62,845 nt of DNA from Mesotaenium endlicherianum (GCA_009602735.1 WELA01004236.1:1-62845), one strand, 5' to 3'. Counted from the stretch's first letter, positions 45,460 to 55,196 are shown. Translations and numbers: made by a program. Notes: generated from the sequence alone by a model not told the origin.

Positions 45460-45466
45460 ATCTTTG
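45459..45466 (+). promoter_or_regulatory. Candidate -7 box of the alpha/beta hydrolase gene
   Basis: TATCTTTG matches TAnnTTTG 7 bases before the ATG at 45474 and overlaps the first base of the divergent DUF2520 gene. Expression of the two genes should interfere. Confidence 0.35.
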
Positions 45467-45473
45467 TACATAT

Positions 45474-46337
45474 ATGGAAATGAAATTAGCACAAAGAGTT
45501 GTGATCGGTTATTATAAAACCAAATTCAAGACCATTGGGCTATTATCTCCCCGCAAAGCAGCCGAATCGGCATTCCGCTTTTTCTGTACTCCCTATGTTA
45601 AAAAACCCGGCAATAAGGTTCCGCCCATTTTTCACAAAGCAAGCCGCCTTTCCTTTGAACTGGAAGGCATCTCTGTTCGTGGGTTTCACTGGAAACCTGC
45701 GCAGGGTACAGGCCGGAAAGTGCTGGTAGCACACGGGTTCAGCAGTTATGGTTATAAATTCGAGCAATATGTACAGCCTTTACTCAAAGAAGGTTTTGAA
45801 GTTTTCATTTTCGACGCTCCTGCACACGGCACAAGCGATGGCAAAATGATCAATGCCATACTGTACAAAAACATGCTCTTGCGGGTGGAAGCCCTGTACG
45901 GCCCTTTTTACGGATTCATCGGGCATTCGCTGGGTGCATTGGCCATTTCCCTGGCCATGGAAGAGATGCCTGATAATCATAACAAAAAAATGATATTGAT
46001 CGCCCCTGCCACTGAGACCTCCAGGGCGTTCCAGCAATATTGCCGTTTATTGAATATCAAAAAAGAGACGCAGGCAGCCCTGGAAACCATCATCGAATCC
46101 ATCGCCAACCGGCCCATCAGTCATTTTTCCGTTAACCGGGCGGTTCGGCAGTTACCTATCCCCATTTTATGGGTGCACGACCAGCATGACCGTATCTGTC
46201 CTTTTAAAGACACCCTTCCGTCCCGGGAACACCCCCTCCCCAACCTGCACTTCCTGGTTACAGAAGGGCTGGGACACAATAAAATATACCGCGATCAGCG
46301 GGTGATGAAGGAAATTACCAGCTTTCTGCTTGGTTAA
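45474..46337 (+). CDS. Alpha/beta hydrolase
   Basis: A 287-residue hydrolase. The nucleophile elbow is GHSLG (in FYGFIGHSLGALAISLAM), the acid is probably Asp in WVHDQHDRICPF, and the His lies in TEGLGHNKIYRD. VAHGFSSYGYKFEQY corresponds to the oxyanion HG segment. No signal peptide is present. The substrate is unknown; it could be an esterase, lysophospholipase or thioesterase-like enzyme. An alternative ATG lies at 45480. Confidence 0.9.
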   Translation: MEMKLAQRVVIGYYKTKFKTIGLLSPRKAAESAFRFFCTPYVKKPGNKVPPIFHKASRLSFELEGISVRGFHWKPAQGTGRKVLVAHGFSSYGYKFEQYVQPLLKEGFEVFIFDAPAHGTSDGKMINAILYKNMLLRVEALYGPFYGFIGHSLGALAISLAMEEMPDNHNKKMILIAPATETSRAFQQYCRLLNIKKETQAALETIIESIANRPISHFSVNRAVRQLPIPILWVHDQHDRICPFKDTLPSREHPLPNLHFLVTEGLGHNKIYRDQRVMKEITSFLLG

Positions 46338-46403
46338 CCGTTTATAATCGCCTTTTTTTCAACATTTTTTGCATTTTGCAGGTTTGGCCTAATATTGCAT
46401 TAC

Positions 46404-49001
46404 ATGGCAAAGAATTTATTGATCGTTGAGTCGCCGGCAAAAGCCAGGACAATTGAAAATATCCTTGGAAAAGATTTCGAGGTAAAAAGTTGTTATGGCC
46501 ATATCCGCGATCTGGAAAAAGACGATATGGGCATTGACCTGAATAACCAGTATCAGCCCCGTTATATTGTTCCCAGCGAGAAAGAAAAAGTAGTCCGTGA
46601 ACTGAAACAATTGGCCAAAAAGGCCGATGAAGTATGGCTGGCATCGGATGAGGACCGTGAAGGGGAAAGCATCAGCTGGCACCTGGCCGAAGTATTGGGG
46701 CTGGACCCCAAAACCACCAAACGCATTGTTTTTCATGAAATTACAGCACCAGCCATTAAAAAAGCGGTGGAAAACCCACGGAGAATAAACATGAACCTCG
46801 TCAATGCCCAGCAGGCCCGTCGGGTGCTGGACAGGCTGGTGGGTTTTGAACTGAGTCCGGTACTCTGGCGTAAAATAGGCATGCAGCGCAGCCTCAGCGC
46901 CGGCCGGGTACAAAGTGTGGCCGTAAGACTTATCGTGGAAAGGGAAAGAGAGATCAACCAGTTCGTTCCCGAAAGCAGTTTTAAAATAGAGGCTTTATTT
47001 GCCGCCGAAGATATAAATGGTAAGCCGGTCGCTTTCAAGGCAGATGGGCCGGCCAAGCTGGCCTCTCAGGAATCTGCCGAAGCTTTCCTCAATGGCTGTA
47101 AAGATGCCACTTACACTGTTACCGATGTAACGGTAAAACCATCTAAAAGAACGCCTACCGCTCCTTTTACCACTTCTACCCTTCAACAGGAAGCGGCCCG
47201 TAAACTGGGCTATGGCGTAACCAAGACCATGTTGCTGGCGCAGAAATTATACGAAAGCGGTAAGATCACCTACATGCGTACCGACAGTATCAACCTGAGC
47301 GATACGGCCATGCAGGACATACATAAGGAAGTGGCTTCGAGCTATGGCGCAGAATATTACCAGCCCCGCAGATTCAAGAACAAGAATGAGAGTGCGCAGG
47401 AAGCCCACGAAGCCATCAGGCCTACTTATATGAGTAATCATACAGTGGCCGATGAAGAGACCCGCAGGCTCTATGAACTGATCTGGAAAAGGACCATCGC
47501 CTCACAAATGAGCGATGCCGAATTCGAAAAGACGATTGCCAGGATCAATATTTCCACCAACAATGAAACCCTCACCGCTACCGGTGAAGTGATGAAATTC
47601 GATGGTTTCCTGAAAGTATATCTCGAGGGTAAAGACGATGAAGATGAAGACAATGAAGGTATCCTGCCACCCCTGGCCGTGGGGCAGCATCCCGAATTCA
47701 GGGAGATGACAGCAGTTGAAAAATTTACCCGCCCTGCCCCGCGCTATACAGAAGCATCACTGGTTAAAAAATTAGAGGAACTGGGTATCGGCCGGCCTTC
47801 CACCTATGCGCCTACTATTTCCACCATCATTAAGCGTAACTATGTAGAGAAGCGCGATAAGGATGGTGTAAAAAGAGAAGTACGTTTACTGAAACTGGGC
47901 AAAAACAACCAGGTAAAAAAAGAAGTACTGGTTGAAAATACCGGTGCAGAAAAAAACAAGCTCTTCCCTACCGACCTGGGCAGTGTTGTGACCGATTTCC
48001 TGAAACAACATTTTAAAAAAGTGATGGACTTCGGCTTCACCGCCCGTATAGAAGAAGAGTTCGATGAGATCGCCGAAGGCAAAACGCGCTGGAGCAATAT
48101 GATCGATTCGTTCTACAAACCTTTTCATGAAGACATTGAGCATACACTCGAAAACGCAGAACGCGCCAAAGGAGAAAGAGAACTGGGCATTGACCCTGCC
48201 ACCGGCAAAAAAGTGATTGCCCGTATGGGTCGTTATGGCCCCATGGTACAGATTGGCCAGGTTGATGATGAAGAAAAACCCCGTTTTGCCAAACTCAAAG
48301 CCACACAAAGTATTGAAACGATTACCATGGAAGAAGCCATGGAATTGTTCGCCCTGCCACGTATACTGGGCGAGTATGAAGGACAGGAAGTGGCGGTGAA
48401 TGTGGGCAGGTTCGGTCCTTATATCAGGCTGGGAGAACAATTCATCTCCATACCCAAGGGCGAAGACCTTTTTGAAATGGATATGGACCGGGCAATACAA
48501 CTCATCGCAGAAAAGCAACAGGCCGACGCCCCCATCGGTTATTACCAGGAGCTCCCTGTTACCAAAGGCAAAGGGCGTTTCGGGCCATTTATCAAATGGA
48601 ACGATATGTTCATCAATATCCCCCGTGCTTATAATTTTGACAATCTCAGTCAGCAGGATATCAATGAACTGGTAGAAAAGAAATTAGAAAAAGAAGCCAA
48701 CCGGTTCATCAAACAGTGGCCTGAAGAAAAAATCTCTATCGAGAACGGCCGTTGGGGTCCCTTCATTCGCTTCAACAAAAAAATGCTCAAACTGGGTAAA
48801 GCACCTGACGGCAACAAATACACCGCTGAAACACTGGCGGATATTAACGTTGAAGAGGTGAAGAAAATGATTGAAGAGCAGGTGCCCAATGCTTTTGCCA
48901 AGAAAACAAAAGCCGCTCCAAAAAAGAAAGCAGCAACCAAAAAGGCAGCCGCAAAAAAGACAGCTACCGGAACTAAAAAGGCGACTACAACAAAAAGATA
49001 A
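46404..49001 (+). CDS. topA: DNA topoisomerase I with basic C-terminal tail
   Basis: A type IA topoisomerase of 865 residues from the ATG at 46404. It has a Toprim domain (LLIVESPAKARTIE, ASDEDREGESISWHLAE) and the active-site Tyr at about 290 in KITYMRTDSINLSD. In place of zinc fingers, the C-terminus has four repeats of the type GRFGPYIRLG/GRWGPFIRF. The last 35 residues are a Lys/Ala/Thr-rich, histone H1-like tail (KKAATKKAAAKK). It relaxes negative supercoils. A hairpin terminator follows at once. Confidence 0.96.
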   Translation: MAKNLLIVESPAKARTIENILGKDFEVKSCYGHIRDLEKDDMGIDLNNQYQPRYIVPSEKEKVVRELKQLAKKADEVWLASDEDREGESISWHLAEVLGLDPKTTKRIVFHEITAPAIKKAVENPRRINMNLVNAQQARRVLDRLVGFELSPVLWRKIGMQRSLSAGRVQSVAVRLIVEREREINQFVPESSFKIEALFAAEDINGKPVAFKADGPAKLASQESAEAFLNGCKDATYTVTDVTVKPSKRTPTAPFTTSTLQQEAARKLGYGVTKTMLLAQKLYESGKITYMRTDSINLSDTAMQDIHKEVASSYGAEYYQPRRFKNKNESAQEAHEAIRPTYMSNHTVADEETRRLYELIWKRTIASQMSDAEFEKTIARINISTNNETLTATGEVMKFDGFLKVYLEGKDDEDEDNEGILPPLAVGQHPEFREMTAVEKFTRPAPRYTEASLVKKLEELGIGRPSTYAPTISTIIKRNYVEKRDKDGVKREVRLLKLGKNNQVKKEVLVENTGAEKNKLFPTDLGSVVTDFLKQHFKKVMDFGFTARIEEEFDEIAEGKTRWSNMIDSFYKPFHEDIEHTLENAERAKGERELGIDPATGKKVIARMGRYGPMVQIGQVDDEEKPRFAKLKATQSIETITMEEAMELFALPRILGEYEGQEVAVNVGRFGPYIRLGEQFISIPKGEDLFEMDMDRAIQLIAEKQQADAPIGYYQELPVTKGKGRFGPFIKWNDMFINIPRAYNFDNLSQQDINELVEKKLEKEANRFIKQWPEEKISIENGRWGPFIRFNKKMLKLGKAPDGNKYTAETLADINVEEVKKMIEEQVPNAFAKKTKAAPKKKAATKKAAAKKTATGTKKATTTKR

Positions 49002-49003
49002 AT

Positions 49004-49040
49004 GAATTGCTCAATTGTTCATTACACAATTGGGCAATTC
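49004..49040 (+). terminator. Terminator after topA
   Basis: Arms GAATTGCTCAATTGT (49004-49018) and ACAATTGGGCAATTC (49026-49040) pair with one mismatch around a 7-base loop, directly after the topA stop and before the end of the converging desaturase gene. Confidence 0.65.
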
Positions 49041-49042
49041 AC

Positions 49043-50125
49043 TCATCTTCCCATTTGTTTTAAAAATCTTACATGTGCGGCCACTGCCTGGCGCATGCTG
49101 GGGTATTCGATATACTGCAATTGATATTCCATGCATACTTTCCTTACGATCTCGCTGATAGCGGGGTAATGAATATGCGATATTTTGGGGAAAAGGTGAT
49201 GTTCGATCTGGAAATTCAGTCCGCCTACCAGCCAGCTAACCAGTTTATTACGGGTAGCAAAATTGGCTGTTGTTTTGATCTGGTGGGCCGCGAATTCATC
49301 GGGCAGTTTGTGTGATTCTGTATCGGCCACGGGGAATTCCGTATGCTCTACCGTATGGGCCAGTTGGAATACAATGCTCAGGATGAATCCGGCAACCAGG
49401 CTCATGACCAGGAAACCGACCAGCCAGCTCAGCCAGCCTACAAAAATGACGGGAATGACAACGAATACAAGAATATGGTAAAGTTTAACACCCCAGAATT
49501 CAATATGGTCTTTCACGCTCATTTTCTTCAATGGCACATTGCCGATCTTGCGTGAAAAATATTTATTGTAATCTGAAAAAAAGATCCAGAACAGGTACAA
49601 TAGCATATACAGGGCCCAAAAATAAAAATGCTGGAAGCGATGCATTTTGTATCGCTTTTGTGAAGGCGCCATGCGCATCAATGCGCCAATCTCAATATCA
49701 TCATCCACCCCGTCTACATTGGTAAAACTATGGTGGATCATGTTGTGCTTCATGTTCCACATAAAATGATTCGCGCCCAGCAGGCTGATGGAAGAAGCGG
49801 CAATGCGATTCCATCCCTTGTTCGTACTGAAGCTGCCATGGCTGCCATCATGCATAACATTGAAACCAATCCCTGCTACCAATCCACCCAGCACCACACA
49901 TTCACCCAAAGCCAGGTACCAGACCGGCGTGAAAAAAACAAGGTGAACAAATACGGCGATGAAACCCAATACCATCAGCAATGCTTTGGTAAAGAGCCTG
50001 GGGTTACCTGTGGAATCGATCCCTTTTTCGTCAAAATAAGCCTGTACACGCTTCTTCAATTCAGTATGCAGGGATTTTTGAACAGCAGGGAATTTGGGAA
50101 CAACGGATTGCGACATATACAGCAT
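49043..50125 (-). CDS. Membrane fatty acid desaturase, front-end type
   Basis: A 360-residue membrane di-iron desaturase. The three His boxes are HDGSH, HNMIHHSFTN (HxxxHH) and QIEHHLFP. The Gln in the third box (QxxHH) is characteristic of front-end (delta-5/6-like) desaturases, but there is no cytochrome b5 domain. About four membrane helices lie between the boxes. It acts on membrane or acyl-CoA lipids, adjusting unsaturation. It converges with topA. Confidence 0.92.
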   Translation of the reverse strand: MLYMSQSVVPKFPAVQKSLHTELKKRVQAYFDEKGIDSTGNPRLFTKALLMVLGFIAVFVHLVFFTPVWYLALGECVVLGGLVAGIGFNVMHDGSHGSFSTNKGWNRIAASSISLLGANHFMWNMKHNMIHHSFTNVDGVDDDIEIGALMRMAPSQKRYKMHRFQHFYFWALYMLLYLFWIFFSDYNKYFSRKIGNVPLKKMSVKDHIEFWGVKLYHILVFVVIPVIFVGWLSWLVGFLVMSLVAGFILSIVFQLAHTVEHTEFPVADTESHKLPDEFAAHQIKTTANFATRNKLVSWLVGGLNFQIEHHLFPKISHIHYPAISEIVRKVCMEYQLQYIEYPSMRQAVAAHVRFLKQMGR

Positions 50126-50339
50126 TGGTTAAGGCGGCACAAGGTAGCCTTTCTGTTCGTCACGACGCATTTTCGCGTGCACTTTTTTTCTTCCAATCTG
50201 TTAAAATCAACGTAAGATCTCGCGAATTATTATTTAATATAAAGATCACATTTCCACACAAGTGGGAAAACTTGCATACGATTATCTGGAAAATTTTAGC
50301 TTAGTTTGGTGTGGATTATGTGTTGAACCAACTAGCCTT

Positions 50340-51209
50340 ATGCAGGAGACCCGAGAAATAAACGCCCTGTTCAACCTCATAGATGACCCCGATGAGGAAG
50401 TATATTCCACGATTTCAGAAAAGATCGTGGGGTACGGCAAGGGCATTATCCCTAACCTGGAGCATCTTTGGGAAACCACCCTGAACGAAGAAACGCAGGA
50501 ACGGATTGAAATGATCATCCACCGGCTTCATTATACAGACCTGCAAAACGATCTTACGGAGTGGCGCGATAGTCCCTATAACGACCTGCTTTTCGGTTCC
50601 CTGCTTGTGTGCAAATTCCAGTATCCCGATCTGCACACAACACCCGTATTACAGGATATTGAAAAGATTCGTCGCAATGTATGGCTGGAGTTGAACAGTT
50701 TTCTCACACCGCTTGAGCAGGCCAACGTATTGTCGAGCATCCTGTACAATTATTACAACCTCAAAGGATCGGAAATTGCCCATACGAACCCCGATGATTT
50801 TTTCATGCATAAAGTGCTGGAATCAAAAAAGGGCAATACACTCAGCAATGCCATTGTTTACCAGGTGCTTTGTGAGTTGTTGGATATCAATGCCCGGATC
50901 ATCAATATACCAAGGCAATGCCTGATTGCTTTTTTCCATTCCGATTTTGACCCTGACACCTACAAAGGCAATCCCAAAAACAAAATACATTTTTACATAG
51001 ACCCCACTTCGGGTCATGCCTACTCGCACGCAGATATAGAAAATTATTTCAAAAGGATTTCAGTACCTCCTGTTTCATTTTATTTCAAGCCGCTCTCGCA
51101 CAAAAGGATCATACAGGTATTGCTGGAGGAAGTAGCCAAATGCTTCACCAGTCCAAAAGATGAATACAAACAGAAGGAACTGGTGAAGCTGGCAGATCTT
51201 TTCAGTTGA
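50340..51209 (+). CDS. SirB1-type transglutaminase-like protein
   Basis: About 289 residues from the ATG at 50340. The frame is open to a GTG at 50262, but MQETREINALFNLIDDPDEEVYSTI is the better start for this family. The SirB1/transglutaminase-like (PF13369-type) core is seen in KGNTLSNAIVYQVLCELLDINARIINIPRQCLIAFF. N-terminal HEAT-like helices (residues 1-70) precede it. The catalytic Cys of true transglutaminases is not obvious, so it may be non-enzymatic. Function is unknown. Confidence 0.78.
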   Translation: MQETREINALFNLIDDPDEEVYSTISEKIVGYGKGIIPNLEHLWETTLNEETQERIEMIIHRLHYTDLQNDLTEWRDSPYNDLLFGSLLVCKFQYPDLHTTPVLQDIEKIRRNVWLELNSFLTPLEQANVLSSILYNYYNLKGSEIAHTNPDDFFMHKVLESKKGNTLSNAIVYQVLCELLDINARIINIPRQCLIAFFHSDFDPDTYKGNPKNKIHFYIDPTSGHAYSHADIENYFKRISVPPVSFYFKPLSHKRIIQVLLEEVAKCFTSPKDEYKQKELVKLADLFS

Positions 51210-51214
51210 ACATA

Positions 51215-51625
51215 TTAAACCAGGCTGGCTTCCAAAGTAATGTCCATCTTGTACGCTTTGCTCACCGGGCAATTGGCTTTGGCATCAGCGGCAGCGGCCT
51301 GGAACTGGGCATCTGTAATACCGGGCACCTGGGCTTTTGTAGTCAGTTGTGAACTTTTGATAACGCCGTCTTCCAGGGTAATGGCACACTGGGTTTCAAT
51401 AGAATCGGGCGTGAAGCCTGCAGCCCCGAGCACAAAGCTCAGCTTCATGGTAAAACAACCGGCATGTGCAGCGGCCATCAGTTCTTCGGGGTTGGTACCC
51501 ACACCTTCGGCAAAACGGGAATTGAACGAATACTGTGTTTTGTTCAGGGTAGTGCTCTGGGTGGTCAGGTGTCCGTTTCCCTCTTTGCCGGAGCCATTCC
51601 AAACGGCAGTTGCAGTACGTTTCAT
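51215..51625 (-). CDS. OsmC family organic hydroperoxide reductase
   Basis: A 136-residue OsmC-type protein beginning MKRTATAVWNGSGKEGNG. Redox cysteines are in AHAGCFTMKLS and in ANCPVSKAYK. The spacing and FNSRFAEGVGTNPEELMAAAHAGC segment match classical OsmC, more so than the paralogue at 40112. It reduces organic hydroperoxides in the cytoplasm. It converges with the transglutaminase-like gene (5-base gap) and is divergent from csaA. Confidence 0.94.
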   Translation of the reverse strand: MKRTATAVWNGSGKEGNGHLTTQSTTLNKTQYSFNSRFAEGVGTNPEELMAAAHAGCFTMKLSFVLGAAGFTPDSIETQCAITLEDGVIKSSQLTTKAQVPGITDAQFQAAAADAKANCPVSKAYKMDITLEASLV

Positions 51626-51664
51626 AAATGTGTTATTTTTAGTTTTACCAAAATTAAATGATAT

Positions 51665-51994
51665 ATGATTAGTTGGGCAGATTTTGAAAAAATCGATATC
51701 CGCAGCGGAACCATTCTGGAAGTTAATGATTTCCCCGCTGCCAGAAAACCCGCCTACCAGTTAAAGATCGATTTCGGTCCGCTCGGTATCCGCCAAAGTT
51801 CGGCCCAGGTTACCCATCATTACTCCAAAGAGTCGCTTATGAAACGCCAGGTACTGGCTGTAGTGAATTTCCCCCCCAAGCAAATTGCCAATTTTTTCAG
51901 CGAATGCCTGGTTTTGGGTGTGTATGATGAAAATAATCAGGTAATTTTATTGCAGCCCGACCGGGAAGTTGCCAACGGACAACGGGTAGGATAA
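51665..51994 (+). CDS. csaA: CsaA-like tRNA-binding protein
   Basis: A 109-residue OB-fold protein with the EMAP/tRNA-binding signature: DFEKIDIRSGTILEVNDFPAARKPAYQLKIDFGPLGIRQSSAQVTHHYSKESLMKRQVLAVVNFPPKQI. CsaA proteins form dimers and have been linked to tRNA binding and a chaperone-like role in protein export. It is followed by the DNA repair gene after 16 bases. Confidence 0.94.
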   Translation: MISWADFEKIDIRSGTILEVNDFPAARKPAYQLKIDFGPLGIRQSSAQVTHHYSKESLMKRQVLAVVNFPPKQIANFFSECLVLGVYDENNQVILLQPDREVANGQRVG

Positions 51995-52010
51995 CCGCCC
52001 AACACTAACC

Positions 52011-52508
52011 ATGGGAGAACTGCACTACACTTACTACGAAAGCCCCATCGGCCTCCTGAAGATCGGAGGCACGGAGCATTATATTGGTGAAGTGACTTTT
52101 GTTGACAATCCCGATCAACTCACACATGGCGAACCCGGCATTACGGAGATCATGCACCAGTGCACCGAACAACTGATCGAATTTTTCCATGGCAGCCGTA
52201 GAAATTTTGATTTACCTGTACACCAGGAAGGCACCGACTTTCAAAAAAGGGTTTGGGGAGAACTGCTTGAGATTCCTTACGGCAAAACCATCAGCTATAT
52301 GGATCTCGCTAAACGGCTTGGCGATCCCAAAGTCATCCGCGCCGCCGCCAGCACCAATGGCAAGAATAATATCGCCATCATCGTTCCCTGTCACCGCGTT
52401 ATCGGAAGCGATAGGTCGCTCGTAGGGTATGCGGGAGGTATGTGGCGTAAGAAATGGCTGCTCCAGCTCGAATTTAAAATTGCACATGGGGTGCAGACCT
52501 TGTTTTAA
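52011..52508 (+). CDS. ogt: Methylated-DNA--protein-cysteine methyltransferase
   Basis: A 165-residue suicide repair protein that transfers alkyl groups from O6-methylguanine to its own Cys. The active site is IVPCHRVIGSDRSLVGYAGG, and the DNA-binding segment is VWGELLEIPYGKTISYMDLAKRLGDPKVIRAAASTNGKN. The N-terminal ribonuclease-like half is short, as in Ogt. It lacks an Ada or HhH fusion. It is probably co-transcribed with csaA. Confidence 0.94.
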   Translation: MGELHYTYYESPIGLLKIGGTEHYIGEVTFVDNPDQLTHGEPGITEIMHQCTEQLIEFFHGSRRNFDLPVHQEGTDFQKRVWGELLEIPYGKTISYMDLAKRLGDPKVIRAAASTNGKNNIAIIVPCHRVIGSDRSLVGYAGGMWRKKWLLQLEFKIAHGVQTLF

Positions 52509-52591
52509 GTTGATTTTATCCAGCATCTAAGCAGCGATCGCTGTTGTTACAAAGTCAATAAGCAAACCGCATAATCCGGTATTTTCGTGTG

Positions 52592-54628
52592 ATGAAATTT
52601 ATGCCCAGACTTTGTGTGCTTGTGGTATTGCTGCTTGGTATTTTACAGCCGGGGATTTCCCAACAGGCATGTTCTACATTGGGGCAAAATCCATACTCTG
52701 CTTTCCCTGTCTGTGGCAGCACTACATTTACCCAGCAGTCTGTACCTATCTGCGGTGGTAAATCTGTTCATACCCTTTGCACAGATGGCACCCCCTATAC
52801 CGATAAAAATCCGTTCTGGTACAAATTTACCTGCTATACTGCCGGCACACTTGGTTTTGTCATCACGCCGTTGGCACAAAATGAGGATTATGATTGGCAA
52901 TTATTTGATATTACCAATCATGATCCGATGGATGTCTACACTGATCCATCACTCTATGTTTCCTCTAACTGGTCGGGGTCTTACGGTCCAACCGGTACTT
53001 CCGCCAGTGCCCGTAACCCTTATGAATGTTCATCCCGCCCTGATCAGGGTGTATCAACATTCAGTACAATGCCCGCACTTATTGTGGGGCACCAATATAT
53101 ATTGCTGGTCAGCCATTTTTCTGATACACAAAGTGGTTATACTTTGTCTTTCGGAGGTGGTACTGCCAGTATTGTCAATCCTATTGTTCCGCTCATTCAA
53201 AATGCGTACGCCGTTTGTGATGGTACTGAGATCGTTGTAGTGTTGAACAAAAAAATAAAATGCAAGAGTATTGATGCCGATGGAAGCGATTTTAAAGTTA
53301 CTGGCCCAGGCAATGTATCTATTGTTTCTGTTACCGGCAATGGATGCGGAAACAGTTTTGATTCAGATTCCATATTGTTGAAACTGAATGGAATACTCGC
53401 ACCCGGCACCTACCGGGTAACTGCACAAGTGGGTACTGATGGCAATACACTGGTTGATAATTGTGATAACCAACTTGCAGCCGGATCCAATACCAGCCTG
53501 AGTTTTACTCCTGCTACCCCCACACCGATGGACAGCATCCGCCCTGTATTGTGCATCACCGACACCCTTCAACTGGTATTCAAAAATCCTATCAATTGCA
53601 GCTCCATTGCAGAGGATGGCAGTGATTTTATCATCACGGGTCCGGTTCCGGTTACTATTAAAAGTGCCATGGGCAATTGCAGCGGTGGGGTATCTACCAT
53701 CATCAATCTTTTTCTTACTGCACCTATCAAAACAAACGGCACATTCGTGATAACACTGCGCAATGGAAGTGATGGCAATACACTCATCAATGAATGCGGA
53801 AAAACCACCCCTGCCGGCTCTTCCGTCTCTTTCACCACACAAAATATTGTTACGGCCGATTTCCGGTCAACTGTCAATACCGGTTGTAAATATGATACCC
53901 TCCTGCTCACGCATAATGGTAACAACAACGCCAGCCAATGGAACTGGAGCATAGACGACGGCAATATCAGCACTGTGCAGAACCCGGTATTCAAATACAA
54001 TAAGTTCGGAACAAAAAAGATCAGACTGCTGGTTAGTAACGGCAAATGCAGCGATACGGCAGCAACTTCAGTTACGCTGCCTGACCTAACCGTAAAAGCA
54101 GCTTTTAATGCACGGGATTCTTTGTGCCCTTCCGATACCCTCGTCTTTACAGATGCCAGTACCAGTGCCAGTGGGGTTGTCAAGTGGAACTGGAATTTCG
54201 GGAATGGCACTACCAGTATGGTGCAGTCGCCACCTGCGCAACGTTACCCACTGGTTTCTCGCATCAGTTCTTATACTGCCCAGTTGGTTGCCACCAATAA
54301 TAGTCACTGCAGTGATACTGCTTATCGAAGTATCACATTATTGGTTAGTTGTTATATAGCGGTTCCTTCGGCATTCACACCCAATGGCGATGGGTTGAAC
54401 GATTATCTCTACCCGCTCAACGCTTTCAAAGCCGGCAATATGATATTCCGGGTCTTCAACCGGTATGGGCAAATCATTTTTGAATCGGGGGATCCGGGCA
54501 AAAAATGGGATGGCACGCTCAACGGCATGCAACAACCCAGTGGTACTTATGTGTGGACACTTGAGTTCACCCATAAAGACACGGGGCAAAAGTTGTTTAT
54601 GAATGGAACAGCTGTATTAATAAGATAA
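52592..54628 (+). CDS. T9SS type B cargo protein with Ig-like and PKD repeats
   Basis: About 678 residues from the ATG at 52592. A signal peptide (to about residue 24) is followed by a Cys-rich N-terminal domain (about 25-190). Two copies of an Ig-like module come next, about 196-306 and 307-418, each with DADGSDF/AEDGSDF, VTGPG/ITGPV and DGNTLV/DGNTLI. Two PKD-like domains follow, about 420-500 (WNWSIDDGNISTVQNP) and 500-585 (WNWNFGNGTTS). The C-terminal CHU_C/T9SS type B sorting domain is about 590-678: PSAFTPNGDGLNDY, IFRVFNRYGQIIFE, WDGTLNG and PSGTYVWTLEF. It is secreted by the type IX system to the cell surface, probably as an adhesin or gliding-related protein. Confidence 0.9.
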   Translation: MKFMPRLCVLVVLLLGILQPGISQQACSTLGQNPYSAFPVCGSTTFTQQSVPICGGKSVHTLCTDGTPYTDKNPFWYKFTCYTAGTLGFVITPLAQNEDYDWQLFDITNHDPMDVYTDPSLYVSSNWSGSYGPTGTSASARNPYECSSRPDQGVSTFSTMPALIVGHQYILLVSHFSDTQSGYTLSFGGGTASIVNPIVPLIQNAYAVCDGTEIVVVLNKKIKCKSIDADGSDFKVTGPGNVSIVSVTGNGCGNSFDSDSILLKLNGILAPGTYRVTAQVGTDGNTLVDNCDNQLAAGSNTSLSFTPATPTPMDSIRPVLCITDTLQLVFKNPINCSSIAEDGSDFIITGPVPVTIKSAMGNCSGGVSTIINLFLTAPIKTNGTFVITLRNGSDGNTLINECGKTTPAGSSVSFTTQNIVTADFRSTVNTGCKYDTLLLTHNGNNNASQWNWSIDDGNISTVQNPVFKYNKFGTKKIRLLVSNGKCSDTAATSVTLPDLTVKAAFNARDSLCPSDTLVFTDASTSASGVVKWNWNFGNGTTSMVQSPPAQRYPLVSRISSYTAQLVATNNSHCSDTAYRSITLLVSCYIAVPSAFTPNGDGLNDYLYPLNAFKAGNMIFRVFNRYGQIIFESGDPGKKWDGTLNGMQQPSGTYVWTLEFTHKDTGQKLFMNGTAVLIR

Positions 54629-54684
54629 TGCAAAAGCCAAAATAGAATTTGAGTGTTTTTATATTTTAAGTTATGCATTTTGAA

Positions 54685-55173
54685 TTACAAACTCATATCA
54701 TTACTTGTGAAACTCAAAGGCAGTAACATGCTCGCTTCCGGAATGATGTACACTTTCCCTTCCATACCACTAATGATGATGCGAATGGGCGTTTTAAAAT
54801 GTGTCTCGTGCTCCAGCAGACTCTGCCGGCAAAGGCCACATGGAGATACAGGGTGATCGCTGGCTCCATGCTGGTTGTGGTAACTAATGGCAAGCGTGGT
54901 AACCGGCACTCCCGGGTAAAGTGAAGAAGCCGCCGAAAGCAGCACCCGTTCGGCACAGATACCCACAGGATAACTCGCATTCTCCTGGTTGCTTCCCTTC
55001 ATCTCTTTTCCGTTGGCGAGCATCGCTACAGCCCCTACTTTAAATTCAGAATATGGCGCATAGGCTATCTGCGTCGTTTCACGGGCCTGGGCCAGTAACC
55101 GGGCATCCTGGGGCGCAAGCTGATCAATGCCATCATATACTTCGTAATCAAAACCATAATGCATTTGCTTCAT
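54685..55173 (-). CDS. cdd: Cytidine deaminase
   Basis: A 162-residue enzyme converting (deoxy)cytidine to (deoxy)uridine for pyrimidine salvage. Zinc-site motifs are CAERVLLSAAS (Cys and Glu) and SPCGLCRQSLLE (PCxxC). YAPYSEFKVGAVAM marks the substrate site. Length is normal for the homotetrameric type. Confidence 0.95.
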   Translation of the reverse strand: MKQMHYGFDYEVYDGIDQLAPQDARLLAQARETTQIAYAPYSEFKVGAVAMLANGKEMKGSNQENASYPVGICAERVLLSAASSLYPGVPVTTLAISYHNQHGASDHPVSPCGLCRQSLLEHETHFKTPIRIIISGMEGKVYIIPEASMLLPLSFTSNDMSL

Positions 55174-55196
55174 AGCAAACTTATTTAGACAAAAAA

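Noticed and set aside
53569..54210. Minus-strand open frame of 213 codons inside the T9SS cargo gene
   Set aside because: A shadow of the Ser/Thr-rich repeats. The plus strand has a signal peptide, repeats and a sorting domain.
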